Assembly (NCBI GenBank): GCA_036924285.1
Contig: JAYKYS010000017.1
Span: forward strand, 1,407,501-1,471,500
Direction of reading: 5' to 3'
Length of the DNA: 64,000 nt
Source: Asterella californica
Taxonomy: Eukaryota; Streptophyta; Marchantiopsida; Marchantiales; Aytoniaceae
Shown here: positions 29,174 through 41,768 of the stretch, piece by piece
Layout: every line of letters begins with the position of its first letter
Position numbering within the stretch: the first letter of the stretch is position 1
Made by a program: the position numbers and the translations under genes
The notes under the pieces: generated by a model
What the model was told of the DNA's origin: nothing
Databases searched by the model: none
What the model saw: the letters and a program-made list of their open reading frames with translations, nothing else

Positions 29174-31249
29174 ATGGATCATAAGGCTGTGGTACAAGGT
29201 GCTGCTGCTCAGAGTGCTCCTGTCCAAGGGACTCCTGATCAAGATGGAATTGGTTCTCAAGGAGGACCTACGGTGGTTCCAGCAGCAGCACAACCTGCCA
29301 TAGATACATCTCAGATTCTTCAAGCGTTGGCTGCCTTGATTCAGCAGCAGTCTGCAGTTGGAGGAGGTGAGCAGAAATCCACGAAGGCGCTACAAGCAGT
29401 TGTTGGTCGATGTGGACGATTTGATGAAAGAAATGTTACTAGGTATTTGCGGGAGTATGTGGGCGAGATGGAGTTGGTCAGAGGAGCACCTGAAGTTGAG
29501 GTAATTCTAAGCTTTGAGTTGACTGTTGTCCTTGAATTGAGAGAGAAGGTTAGAGTTTTACAGAGAAGACATTTAGGTGGGTAGACTCTGTTTGAACGTG
29601 CACTGAGAGAAGAGTTTCTAGAAGAGGACTCTGAAAGAGTCACTAGAAGAACTCTCATGGATTGGATAGAGCGGCAGCCTGGACGTTCCATGGGATTGAA
29701 TGAGGTAATTCGTGAGTTTGAGAAGAGGTATTCTCAGCTTTCTGGTCTAGAGAGGTTGACGCTGGATGCTAGGAAGACGGAGTTGTTTTTGGGGGCTCTG
29801 GATGAGTTCACAGCAGATAGACTTTGCTTCATGTTGGCTGATCGAGGAGCTGAAGGAGAAGTTACATCTGATTGGAAGAGAGTGGAGGAAGCGGTATCTA
29901 CTCTTGCTAGGCAACGTCGTGGTAGGATGGTGTTGCAGCTAGAGACCTTGCCAGAGCAGAGAGTAGCTCCTCAGGTTCTTGTAGCTCCTCCTACAATACC
30001 TCAAGCGCCTATAGTAATTACTCAAGCACCTATAGTGGTTCCTCAAGTGGTTCCTCAAGCGCCTGCAGTACCTATCCCAGCACAGAGAGGACCTAGACAA
30101 CAGCAGCGACCTGTTGAGAACCGAAATCAACATAACTTGATAGAAGAACTCACTTAACAGCTGAGAGATTTGAGGGTTGAGATGGCAGACCTGAGAAGAG
30201 ACCAACGACCTGTTGCACCAGGTGCTCGACCTGTAGGAGGAACCTTTACCAGAAGATGTATTTGGTGCGATAGCCCTGATCATCTCAGAGGAGACTGTCA
30301 AGACTTGGCGGTTGTCTTACGGGAGGGCGTAGTCAATTATCAGAATAACAGGCTGTATTTAATCGCTACGGGGCAGCCTCTTAACACGTATTTTGGGAGA
30401 GGAGGAATGAGGAGTTCTCTTCCAGCACTTACTGGTGCGAATACTACAGCGATGACTACGGGTTCTGCAGAGGCTGATGTCTATACAGGGAAGGTTGAGG
30501 TGCGCGCTAATCCAACTATGGTTGAGCAGGCTAATGAGGTCTCAGTTGAAATGATGAAGAGAGGTGCAGAAAGCATTAAGAGAGCTACTGGGTGGAGAGA
30601 CCCAGTAGATGCAACTTCTATTCGAGCTTTTTTAGAAGCGAGTAGCGAACAAGATGCTATGGTGGAAGACAAGAGAAGACGAGATGCTTCCGACCTAGAC
30701 GCAGGGGTACCAGACGAAAGTGATCATCGGAGAGTTACGAGGAGGAGAGCAACAGAACCATCACCAACTGTACCAATTGGTAGGTCTCCTGCTGCAGAGG
30801 ATATACCCTCTATCTCTACAGCACCACCACCTACAGTAGACCCTATGGAAGGTGTACATGATTTACCACAAGAGCCTACTGCTACGGATAGAGTGCGAGG
30901 GAAAAGATATACAGCACAGGAGAAGGGGAAAGCTCCAGCTTACAAGTTAGCGGTAGACATCGAAACCACAACAGACTTGCGTGCTGTTCTGAAACAACGC
31001 ATTTTGGATGCTAGAGTTGAGTTTACTCTTCGTGAGGTACTGGGTATCGCGAAGAGAGAGTTTCACGAGTTGAAAATAGACATCATGAAGAGAAAGAGAC
31101 ATGTATTGACTGAACAAGTAGGCAGTCAGATGGTTGGTGTGGTAGATGCTATTGGTGTTGATGGATTCAGAGATGATGAATATGAAGTATGGGTTGCTGG
31201 TCCTGCTGTTATTGAGATCGAAGATGAAGAGTTTGAGGAGGATAGGTTA
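29174..31249 (+). pseudogene. D1 gag
   Basis: ATG at 29174 (MDHKAVVQ). One frame with a TAG at 29582-29584 and a TAA at about 30155. Gag capsid part: RYLREYVGEMELVRGAPEVE, EEFLEEDSERVTRRT, SGLERLTLDARKTELFL. A Pro/Gln/Val-rich linker of repeated APIVV/PQ units precedes the zinc knuckle CIWCDSPDHLRGDC, then the conserved module AYKLAVDIETTTDLR and GIAKREFHELKIDIMKRKR. The sequence stops matching gypsy C just before the protease and is joined at about 31250 to another element's gag (D2). It is very similar in plan to element C's gag (56933-59052). Confidence 0.85.
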
Positions 31250-33422
31250 AGAACATATCCAAGTACCTAAAGTACTATTCTCGAGAGATGGAGTTGAGCA
31301 AGGTGCCTGAAAGAGAGATGGTGAGTACATTTGCACTTGCTGTCGTACCTGAACTACGAGAGCACATGAAGGACATCATCCGATCTCATGGTGCTACGTG
31401 GGAAGGATTTACTCTTCAGCTGAAAGAAGAGTATTCTTTAGAAGATGCAGACCGAGTGATTAAGAAGTCATTCATGGAGTGGGTAAACAAACCCAACAAA
31501 GGGCTTGTTGCCACAGAGCTATTTCGGGAGTATGAGAGACAATTCCTTCAATTGTCTCGGATGGAGAAGCTCACATTGGAGAACGACAAGGTGGAGTTGT
31601 TTCTACAAGCAGCCAACAATGAATTACAAAGGGAGTTGGAGCTTCTTCTGGAAGATAGGATGGAAGACAACGGACTCACGACTGACTGGAGAAAAGTCTC
31701 TGAAGTAGTGAGTGTACTTGCCAAACGAGAGTACCGAAGAGGGAAGGTGATGGTAAGACAAGAAGAGAGACTGCCACCGATCATAGTACCTCGTAGGCAA
31801 CCAATGGTACCCAATGTGCAAGCACCTATTGTGCATGTACCTCAAGTTCCACTTCCTACTATTCATGTCCCGAAAGTTGCACCGCAAAGAGATGTTATGG
31901 AAGAGTTGGTAAAAGGGATGAGGGACTTGCAGATCAAGTTAGAAAGGTTGGAAGAGAAGGGAGGAGCACATGATACCACACTTACTCCTAAGCAAGATTA
32001 TGTACAGAATGCATTTGGTGTGATAGTTCTGATCATGCTCGAAGAGAGTGTGGTGATTTTGCCAAAACTCTACGAGATGGAGTAGTCTATTGGAAGGAAG
32101 GAAAGATTGCTCTGAAGGATAATGGAGAGATTTTTAGAACCAACTTCGGGAAAGGAGGAATGAAGCAAGTACTGGAGGAGTATCTATCTCAACATGCTAC
32201 TGCGTCGGTAGAAGCTGCTACTTATGGAGTTGAGGTAGTACGAGAAAGAAGTGCTTCTAAGAAGGATGGAGATACTCTTGATATGTGGAGCCATGCGGTA
32301 AGCACGAACAAAAGGGGGAAAATGGCAAGGGAGGAGTTGCTCAGAACAGCCACGGCAATCAGGGGTGTTACTGGATGGGATGATCCCGTGGATACAATGT
32401 CTGTTCACCCTTATTTGGCGAAGAGTCAACATGAGGCTCTCATGGAAGAGAAGCGCAAACGAGATGAAGCAGGCCCTAGCGAAGAGAGAACAGCTCTCAA
32501 GAGGCAAACAAGAGGAGAAAAGTTCAGACCGGAGATCATGTCTCTACCAGAGGAGACTATGGAAGAGGTCATATCCTCTACTCCCGAGAAGTCAGAGAAG
32601 AGCAGAGGTAAGGAAAAAGGTAAATCTCCTTCATACAAGCTTCAGTCTGATATTGAAGCTGCTACGGATCTGAAAGGAGTACTAGAAGAGAGAGTACTCA
32701 ATGCCAAGATCGAGTTTACCTTGCGAGAGATCCTTGGGATTGCCAAGAGGGAGTTTCATGATGTCATTATTGACACCATCAAACGAAAAAGGCAATTGGC
32801 AGGAGAAACCGCTGTGTCTAATGCATTAGACACAAGGATATCAAGAGAGGAAGAATTAGAACTAGCTCAATGCTGCATCAACCGCAAGGTTCGGTTTGAG
32901 GATGATAACGATGACAAGGTCCCTAGTCATTACACTAGAGGACATTGGGCTAGAGCTACTTCCGAAGCCTTAGTGAAGATAGGAGAGATGACAGATCCGG
33001 TGGTTGCTCTCATTGATCATGGATCAGAGATCAATATTGTCTCTAAGGACATCTACAAGCAAGGTGGATGGCCTGTTGATATAGATCATGGTTGGATGAT
33101 CAGAACAGCGAACAACACACGAGGAGAACTCTATGGAGCTTGTCCTGATGTGAAAGTAAAGGTAGGAGATGTAACTATTGAACAAAACTTCTTTGTTCAA
33201 GATAGTACATCATACCCGGTGATACTCGGTCAACCTTACATTACAACTGTGAGGATGGAGACCAAGGTTTTGGATGATGGATCTGCTTATGCGCGGATCA
33301 GAAGTCAGGATGGCAAGAGAGCGGTACAGTTTCTAACTGTATCAGCAAACCACGAGCGGAACAGAGATTATCTGAGGGGTGGCTCCTTGCCTAAGGTCAC
33401 GGAGGAGTTCAAGGATTTTTGA
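31250..33422 (+). pseudogene. D2 gag-protease (N-terminally truncated)
   Basis: Begins within the capsid region (ISKYLKYYSREMELSKVPEREM, equivalent to about residue 66 of A1 gag). The frame breaks once near 32000, just before the zinc knuckle (CIWCDSSDHARREC in the new frame), then is open from about 32010 to the TGA at 33420-33422. It has the SYKLQSDIEAATDLK and GIAKREFHDVIIDTIKRKR module, then the protease VVALIDHGSEINIVSKD and LGQPYI. As in family A the active site is D-H-G. The frame ends TTC AAG GAT TTT TGA, with the stop directly after the slippery site. Apart from the chimeric start and one frameshift it is well preserved. Confidence 0.88.
33413..33419 (+). promoter_or_regulatory. Probable -1 frameshift site (G GAT TTT) before stop
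   Basis: In the gag-protease register the codons are AAG GAT TTT TGA. The pol frame begins one base back at 33416 (TTT TTG ACA) and leads to RT. GGAUUUU followed by a stop is the shift site type I recall from plant dianthoviruses. Two stops (33560-33562 and 33566-33568) now interrupt the pol frame downstream. Confidence 0.65.
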
Positions 33423-36400
33423 CAAGTACTGCTATAGAGCGAGGACATAGTGGTACACTTGAGAAGATACTCTCGCTAGAGAAAGAAAATGCTTTTTGTA
33501 CAGGAGTTGTGAGATTTTCTGGGAGTGGATTTGCTACACATACACGACTTGCTGACTTGTAGAAGTGAGAGCAGAAAGTTGTGCGAAAAACTGAAAAAGA
33601 TCTAAAGAGAGTTGGTGTGCTTGAAGAGGATGATAAGATAGAAGGTGTTTATTTGGAGTTAGGATTGGGAGATTTCATCGATGAACTTGCTATGCATGAG
33701 CAAGAAGATGAGGATCATGTGGTGGAAGTACACTCTAGGGAGCTCTATACAGCTATAGAGTCATTCGTAGATCCTGAAGTTAGAGTTGATACTAGGTACA
33801 AAACGGTAGACAAGAAGGTAAAACCTGTTGCTCAGCCATTACCTAGTGATTCTAACCAGCGAGTCCAACAATCTTCGAAGGAGAAAAGCTTGAGAGATCT
33901 TAGCCGGGTCGGTCACAAGTTCACTGAAGCTACGCTCAAGGAGTTGAAGGTTGGTTCAGCAGATTTTCTTTTGTCTGTGGAGGAGAATAGGTTCAGGGAG
34001 ATGTTAACTAGGCACGGGAAAGCTTTTGCTTTTGAAGCCTCAGAAATCGGATGTGTAGATCCTAGCATTGTGACGCCAATGATCATATTCACAGTTCCAC
34101 ATGCTCCTTGGGATTTGAGGCCAATTCCTGTACCTAGAGCGCATCTACCGAAACTCATAGAGCTCTTGAAGGAGAAGATGCAGATGAAGATCTTGGAACC
34201 ATCGTTTGCACCATACTCTAGTCGTTGGTTTACAGTACCAAAGAAGAGTGGTGCATTACGGTTCATCCAAGATATGCAACCTGTGAACCAAGTGACCATC
34301 AGAAATACAGGCATAGGACCTATCGTCGGAGAGTTTGCTGAAGCGTTTGCTGGGAGGGCTATTTACTCTATAGGAGATCTTTACTCTGGATACGATCAGT
34401 TTCAACTTGCTGAACAGAGTAGAGATATCACCACCATGAGGACACCGTTGGGGTTGGTCAGAATGTGCACACTACCACAAGGAGCAACAAACTCGGTAGC
34501 GCACATGATGAACGGGATGAACAAGGTTCTCCGTGAGTTCATTCCTGAGAAGACCATGCCTTTCTTGGATGACATTCCAATTAAGGGATGCGTTGAGGAG
34601 GAGAAAGATGAGACAATGGATCAGAAGGGGTGTAGAAACTTTGTTGCTGATCACATTTCAGATTGTGATAAAATCTTATCACGACTTGAAGAGGCGCACT
34701 TCACACTATCAGGTGCTAAGTCTTCATTTGGAGTGCGAGAAGTTGTGATTGTGGGGCATCTATGTGGATGGTTTGGACGCAAGCCTGATCCTGGTAAAGT
34801 GGATGCTATACGACGGATGAATGATACTTGTGGTTCAACAACAGAGGTGAGAAGGTTTCTTGGAGCTTGTGTCTTCTATCATGTGTGGATTCCATATTTT
34901 GCACATGTGGCTGATCCTCTTTACGATCTGTTGAGAAAGCACAAGAGGTTTGCATGGGAGGAGCGGCATACTGAGGCGATTCAGAGATTGAAGCAGTTGT
35001 TATCTTCTCCACCTGTACTTCGTCGTGTGAGCTACGAGGATAGCAAACCAGTGATACTTACTATTGGTACTAGTCCGATAGCCATTGGATGGGCAGTAGG
35101 ACAAGATGATGAAGAAGAGAATCGGTTTGCAGTCAGATTTGGAGCAAAGGTGAGTGAGCGACATAGAAACTATCCTCAAGTGAAGAGAGAGTTATGGGGA
35201 GTAGTTACAGCTATGAAAGCTGAAAAGGACTATTTGATTGGAGCGCCAGTAATAGTAGAAACAGATTGTTTATCATTATTAGGGATGATTACAAACTGTA
35301 ACACTCCTGATATTGCTATGCTACGCTGGATTGCTTACATCAAGTCCTTAAATCCTGAGTTTCGACACATAGCGGGGAAGAACAATCCAGTAGCTGATAT
35401 GTTATCTCGTGCGAGGTATGAGGATGAGGAGGAGATGATAGAAGATACAGAAGACGTTGGTACTACTGTTTTCTGTAGAGCTCAAGGAGGTGAGAGTGAG
35501 CATTCAAAACCGTTCATGGAGGAGCTATATGAAGGAGAATGGATAGACATAGGACGCTATCTAAGCCTGTTGACTAGACAGCCAGGATGGAGTGATGCTC
35601 ACTTTAAACAAATCAGGAGAAAGGCTTATAACTACTTGCTACAAGGTGGTTATTTGTGGAAACATGCTAAGCAAGGTGGTAAGATGCCACAAAGGGTTGT
35701 GTGCAAGGTTGACATGCAGAAGTTACTCATGCAGGAGTTTCATGAGAGCTTGTGGGCAGGACATAGAGGTATTTATGCCACCTTTACAAAGCTGAAGGAG
35801 AGATATTGGTGGCGTAACATGCATAGAGATGTAGTTCAATTTGTGGAGACATGCCAAACTTGTCAAGAGTATTCAGGAATTCGGCATCGAGATGAGTTAC
35901 ATCCTACTTATCCACTTGCAATGCATTATAAGTGGGTAGTAGATCTTGTTATTATGCCAGTTGGTATATGGCAGATGCGTTACTTAGTTTTGGCACGTGA
36001 GGATTTGTCCAACCAAGTGGAAGGGCGAGCCTTACGGACAAAATCCACAGAGGGAGTCTGCAAATTCTTGTTGGAAGATGTGATTTGTAGATATGGTTGT
36101 GTTGGGAAGATCACGACTGATCGCGGGGAGCTGAACCATGATGAGGCTAAAGCGTTCTTCAAGAGGTGTGGTGTGAAGTTAGCTCTCACCACAGCCTACA
36201 ATCCGGAAGGTAATGCGAAGAGTGAACGTGGTCATCCTCCTATTGTGAAAGCTATTGTGAAAGCTTGCAAGGGGAGGGCAAGAGAATGGCCAAGATTTCT
36301 TCCGTTTGCATTATGGGCTGATCGTTCGACTCATACTTCAGTTACGGGATATATGCCGGCGGAGTTGATGCAGGGGCAGAAACCTATCATGCCCATTGAG

Positions 36401-36907
36401 GAGCACATACCCACTTGGAGTGTTCTACCTTGGGAGGATGGTATGTCTACAAAAGATCTTCTTGCTGTCCGAATCCGTCAACTAGAGAGAAGACCTGAAG
36501 ATGTAGAGATTGCATTGGAGAAGCTGAAAGAGGCGCGTTTGAGAAACAAAGACAGATTCGATAAGCGTCATCGATTAAGGCCGAAGGAGATTAAAGAAGG
36601 AGATTGGGTGTTGGTCTACGATAGTAGCTTGGACAATCAACACAGTGCGCTTAGAAAATTCTCTAAGCGATGGTTTGGCCCGTATGTGGTTCTTGTCGTG
36701 CTTAACAATGCCACATATTCACTAAGAGAGCTTGATGGGGCAGAGCTCAAGGTTCCCATTGCAGGCAAGCGTGTGAAACTCTTCAAGAAGCAAGATGAAG
36801 GGATAAGCATGGAGGAAGTCGGAGCTGAGTTTGATATCTTGGATGATGACGGAGAAGATTTGGATGACGAAGATATTGCTAACGACAAAGATGAAGATAT
36901 AGTGTGA
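33416..36907 (+). CDS. D2 pol: RT, RNase H, integrase
   Basis: Open from 33569 to 36907 (over 1100 codons), with two stops between 33560 and 33568 in the short leader after the frameshift site; no ATG precedes RT. RT: PRAHLPKLIELL, RFIQDMQPVN, SIGDLYSGYDQFQL (motif A Asp present), LPQGATNSVAHMMN, FLDDIPIKG. RNase H: the first catalytic Asp block reads ILTIGTSP, Gly in place of the Asp seen in A1/A2 (ILTVDTSP); VETDCLSLLGMI is present. Integrase: HESLWAGHRG..CQTCQ finger, VVDLVIM, ITTDRGEL, NPEGNAKSERGH with the third catalytic residue. The C-terminus is strongly acidic (DDDGEDLDDEDIANDKDED). It is the best preserved gypsy pol here, but probably RNase H-defective. Confidence 0.93.
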
Positions 36908-36958
36908 TGCCGACCACAACTTGTGAGTGTTGGCGCATACCAGAGGATGCGCAGGTTT

Positions 36959-36970
36959 AGAAGGGGTGGA
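36959..36970 (+). other. D2 polypurine tract
   Basis: AGAAGGGGTGGA, aligned with AGAGGGGGTGGA of A1, and directly followed by the LTR start (CGTCG, against TGTCG in A1). Confidence 0.7.
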
Positions 36971-39400
36971 CGTCGTGTTGTGGTTCGGCTCCTGTGTGAA
37001 ATTCCTGTGTAACTTATGTTGTGTTTCTTTTCCGTGTTTCGTGAACCGTATCGCATAACTCGTCGAACGGTGTGATGAGTGCCACGTTTGTGATTATCTG
37101 TTTAAGTGATCGCACGGTAGAGGAACGTGTCAAGTCATCGATCTGTGCGCGTTCACTTTAGTGGTCCTTGTCGTCGCATTTGTGTATAAACTGGTGGGTC
37201 GAAGGTTCATACGACATTCTCTCTCAGCGGGTGATTCGTAAGGGTTCTCGGTGGTCTGCATGGAGGAGTGAGGAACTGCAGGAGTGGTGGTTATGGACGG
37301 AGGTGTGTTACCGGCTCCGGATCTTCCTTTCTCGAATCCGTTTCACATCAAGCTTCATTGCATCCACCGCGATCACTTTCGACAGTGGTTAGTTACGTAC
37401 TTTGGTGATGAGTTCATGGGGAGAGTGATGGAGTTATAGCTTCCGGTGATCCTTCCAACCGTAACATACGGAGAGACTTGGGATACGACGGTGTACATTT
37501 TGTTGTGAGGAACAATGGATCTCAACTATCCATCGAACGTTCCTTTCAATCTTTGGGTCGATGTCCGGTGCCATTGCAAACCGAAGATCAATCATGGGGC
37601 TTGGATCGTGAGAAACTTCGGGTAAGAATATTACAATCGAGTGATAGCTTCACCGTTTCCTTTTGTCATACCTTTTATTGTAGAACGTTTCCAAGTTGTA
37701 ATATTGACGTTGTATTAGTCTGCGGCTCACTGGTTTCATTCTGGTTGAGCGCTTCTGTGTAGTTACGGACCGCGAAGAATCCATTGACATATCTGAAGGA
37801 TTTTTTGAGGTCTTAGAGTGTTGTTGATGTCTTGTGTCTCCTTGGAGAGTAAAAATTCGTTCTAGGGGAAAAAGTTGAGTGGAGAAAAGACAAAAGTAAA
37901 GATCTTTTTGCTCTTATTGGTCCATTTTTGGACCAATGGTATTCTAGCTGATCCTCGTGACGTTTCTGTGGTTTTTGGAGGCTTCAGAGGTCCATTCGCA
38001 AAACGAAGGGTATGGTTGGAGAGCTCTCGACCGGGGCTACAATCTGGGCTGAAGAATCGATCAATTTGATGAAAGTATGAGCGCGTTATGATCGATTGAG
38101 TGGAGGGGGGTGAAATTCGTACCTACTGCTACGTTTCTGGTTGTTCCGAGAGACTCGCGAGGAGTTTTGAGGAGCTGTCTGTTGGGTTGGAGAGCTGACG
38201 ACGTGCTGGTCATTTTGATATCAATTTTGTCAGGTTCTTGATCGATTTGGATTCTGAACCGACCGATTGAAGTTGAGAAGTGCAGATGAGATAAGGCGGG
38301 GACAGCGAACTGTGATAGCCATGGATAGTTTGCTATTGCTTAAGATCTGATTCGAATTTCTGAGTGAAACTTTCCAGGATTGAAGAATGTCTTATCAGTA
38401 AGATACTTGGGAAGTTTCACCTCAAATGGTCGAGTAGTTTGTTCAGAATCTTGGATCAAATGTACCTGGGTCTGTAAAGCTCTGAAGTTAGTACAGATTA
38501 CGGTTTGATCCATATCTGAGAATTGGTTTGAGATTTCGACCTGAAAATTGTTCAGGGTAGGAGTGAAGGGTCCAATCAAGCTTCCTGTGAAGTTTGATCA
38601 TCATTGGTCGAGTGGTTTGGAAGGACTGAGGTCTCAAAGTTCGAAAATACTTCTGTTATTAGCAGTTTCGGATTTTTCGGTATCATCTATTGTCAATTTG
38701 ATCATTTTCGAGCAATTTGGAGAGGAGTTTGTTGCTGAAACTGCCATACTTGCATACAACTCGACATTGGAAGGTGTGGGCCTGATTTCAGCTCTTGGTG
38801 ATGAAGGAGAACGGAGCCACCATGAGTCTTAAGCCGCTGTTTGGGTTCTCGGAGCTGTCAGGTACTACCGCCGTTGGTGCTATATTGAGATCTGAATAGT
38901 GTTTTGGAGTATGCATGTTTTACCTTGCTGGAATACTTGATAGACCAGGGTGTATAGCAAGTTGTATCGATACTCTATCAAGTTGATTGAGTGATCTTAG
39001 TATCTTCTGATTGTACTATGAAGTTGTGATAGTTGGATTGATGGCCAGTTAGCGTCGCTGGGGAGCTATTCAGAAGTCAGGCTTCCAGTGATATAGATGA
39101 ATAACTTCAGTTAGATAATACAAATCTGAGTATTTTTAGTTAGAATACAAAAGATCTGTTTGTAACACAAGTTTATGCAACCTATACGTAACCTTGGATC
39201 GTAGCAAGCTTTAAACTTGAGACGAGCGGATACAAGGTCACTCAGGCTAGAAGAGTAGATAATGAAACATTTGAGTGGAAACATCCAGATCTAGATCCAA
39301 CCTTGTCAATCCACATACCTCTGCACAGCCATATACCCCGTGTATTCCTAGACAGAAAAACACGTTATACGATAACAGAAGCTCAATAGAAGTCTCGGAA
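36971..39400 (+). repeat. D2 3' LTR and flank
   Basis: Begins after the polypurine tract with GTCGTGTTGTGG. I see no second LTR copy, so its length is open; family A LTRs are 1.1-1.4 kb. No coding signal is found. 38080-38900 has repeated TTGATC/GATCAAT and GATTTGG-type words reminiscent of the LTR body of family A. Nothing else recognisable up to 39400. Confidence 0.4.
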
Positions 39401-40404
39401 GCTCACTAGAAGAAGGTAAGAAGATGGGGAAGATGAGGGAAGATGGGGAAAGATGAGGAAGAAGGGAAAATCCAAACGAGAGAGAATCAAGATGAAAAGG
39501 AGAAATTAAGATTCCGACAGGCTTCTAGTCTGGATCCTGACTAACAAGCCATCCCTACTTGTAATAGTTTGGGGAGGAAGACAACAAACATGCGTACAGT
39601 CACACAGTCTTCTACTTGAGGATGTCGTCTTCTGATGTGGGAAGAAGGTTTCTTTCTTCTTCTCTTGCTGCTCCGACTACTCTGCCTTTTGGGATCCCTT
39701 AACCATAAGACCGTTAGTACATGGATCCGAAGTGCTCCACTGGACGAGCCAAGCTGTGAATCTGCACAATTGCTGACAGTCACCACCACTCAAGAAGAAC
39801 GCTTCCTATGCACAATCGGGAGTGAATTCAAGAAAACCCACTACCTCCAAGACACAGGCAAAGCTTCTGCACTCAAATCAGCAATCCATTCTCCGAGAAG
39901 AAGGCACATTGGTGTTGGGAAGCTCACTCCCTCTACTTTCTGCTCCTACTCCTCGACACACCAGTTTAGCCAGCAGGACTACACGAGGATGTCGTTCCCT
40001 GCTCCTAAACTGCCCACTACCTCCATCTACATCTTTGAACCACTGCTGACAACGAGCATGCAGACCCCTCCGGTGTAATCTTAATCTATTCGTATGTCTC
40101 TAACATCGGGTGTAGTGTGTTTGCGCACAGTAGTATACATCAAAAATTCCTAATGTACTTAGTGCGCCCCTCATATGCGTATAATATGTTCGTATTCATA
40201 GTGAGGCCTATGTGTGTCTAAAGCCTACACTGTGATCCTACTTATGCATCTGCCTTGAGGCGCAGAGAGAATCCCTTCCAATCCTCGACCACAACCAGGG
40301 AGAGATGGGTGCTGTCAGAAGGCTACCATCCCACATGCAAGCGGTTCTCCTTCCTAATTAGCCATCCACTTTACTACTCCTGCGCTGCCTACTCTGTCAC
40401 ATGA
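39401..40404. other. Non-coding stretch with GA-rich tract
   Basis: 39411-39500 is almost pure purine, built from AGAAGATGGGGAAGATG-like units. The rest (39501-40404) shows no domain on either strand. The GAAGA/TCTTC enrichment begins here and grows to the right. Confidence 0.5.
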
Positions 40405-41768
40405 TCACCTATCTAATATTACACTAAAACTGCCACCTCCTAAGATAGCATGTTCGGTTCTTACTAAGTTTGGACAAGTCAACTTGTCTTCTGCGCTTTT
40501 CTCTACCAACTCCATAGCTGGCTGGATCTCCGAGTGGAAGAAGACACTGAACTCCTCCAGTCTTCTTCTCGCGAAAGACAGACTCATCCCCACGATCCGA
40601 TCGGAGATGTCTACCTTGTCTTCCAGAGGCAAGGATGCCTCTTCCACCACTATGGTCTTCTACTTATACGCGCGAGAAGAAGCTACTCTTCTCATCTTCC
40701 GGGGTGGAAGATCTCTCTCCATGGCAGAAGTGGTTCTCTTTACTGCGCTTCCTCGCATCGCAGTAGGAGTATCCATCCAACTTTCGTCTTCTGGAGTCTT
40801 CGGAAGACTCTCTGGTGTTGCAGAAGCGGTCTTCTGCGCAGCTTGGGTACTCAATGGCTCCTCCTGTGAGTCGGACTCCGATCCAGAGTGAAAGATCGAG
40901 AAGGAGGTGGTCTTCCTAGGCACACTCTTAGGACCCATCTTCCTGGGTGGTGTCGCGTCTTCCGACCCACTGGAGTCGTATTCTCTCACCAGAAGCGTCT
41001 TCTGATGAGTACCTAGCCTCATCTGCGGCATCAGAGTGGGAGGGAGAGTCATTGCTGCTGCTCGGTCGTCTTCTCTCGAGGTCTCCTCCTTCGCCTCGTG
41101 CTGCCCTGTTGGCTCATATCTCGCCAACTGCTCTTCCGTGAGATCCCCTTGGCCACGTACAAGTAACAGAAGAACGGAGTAAGATGTCCTCCTGCCGGGA
41201 TATCTAAGTACACCAGCTCGGTCTGTACATAAGCGTGGAAGAACGCACCTCAGTTGACATTCTCTCTCGCACACACTGCTTCCAGGAACTCCACGTCCTG
41301 ATCTCCAAGGTACCTCGTCTTCTGCGTCTTTCCCTTAGGAAAGAGGTGAAGGAACAGCTTCGTCAGAAGACGCTTCTGCGGCTCTCGGTAAGATTCAACC
41401 TTCCATCCGTTTCTCCCATGTCTGTCCTCCAGGAAGAGACAAGTTGTGCTTCCAAGCACATGCCACTTATCCGAGATCATGGGTAAGATCTTCTTCTCGA
41501 GTCAACAATCTCGGTTCTCAGATTCTAGCATGTGAAAGGCCTTGCGCCACCACTCCTCTGTCCAAGAATATGGTCTTCCACGAGCTACTCTTGCCTTCGT
41601 AGGTACATGGTTGCGAGGTGGTAATGCTGCCCAAACCTCCTCCAGAAGACCCTGGTCGGCGAGGTTCCAATCCCACAGGAAGAAGTCGAGACCCAACTCC
41701 TTGATGAAGGGTTTGGCCTCGGTCAGTTCTGCTGCCGGTAACACCAACCCTCGAGGATGCATTGACAT
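40405..41768 (-). pseudogene. Unassigned gag-like ORF, broken
   Basis: Minus-strand protein of about 450 codons if breaks are ignored, starting MSMHPRGLVLPAAEL at 41768. Stops at about 41502 and 41250 (the second fits TGG to TGA), one frameshift near 41150-41190 and a TAG at about 40657. The N-terminal 200 residues look globular (SWTEEWWRKAFHMLE, ISDKWHVLG, TKLFLHLFPKGKTQKTRYLG, AVCARENVN), then DLTEEQLARYE. Next is a Ser/Glu/Thr/Pro-rich linker (SSGSEDATPPRK) and a helical tail. I do not recognise the family. Its position downstream of an LTR-like stretch in the same orientation suggests a retroelement gag or a captured host gene. Confidence 0.5.

Larger units (their letters stand above)
28136..39400 (+). 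mobile_element. Chimeric gypsy D1/D2
   Basis: Plus strand. The leader, primer-binding site and gag come from a C-like gypsy (D1), followed at about 31250 by the gag-protease, pol and 3' end of a family A-like gypsy (D2) that lacks its own LTR, leader and first 65 or so gag residues. Both parts are in the same orientation. The join falls inside coding sequence of both and is out of frame (D1 gag and D2 gag are in different frames). It could arise by template switching in reverse transcription or by later deletion between adjacent elements. The right boundary of the D2 LTR is uncertain. Confidence 0.65.
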
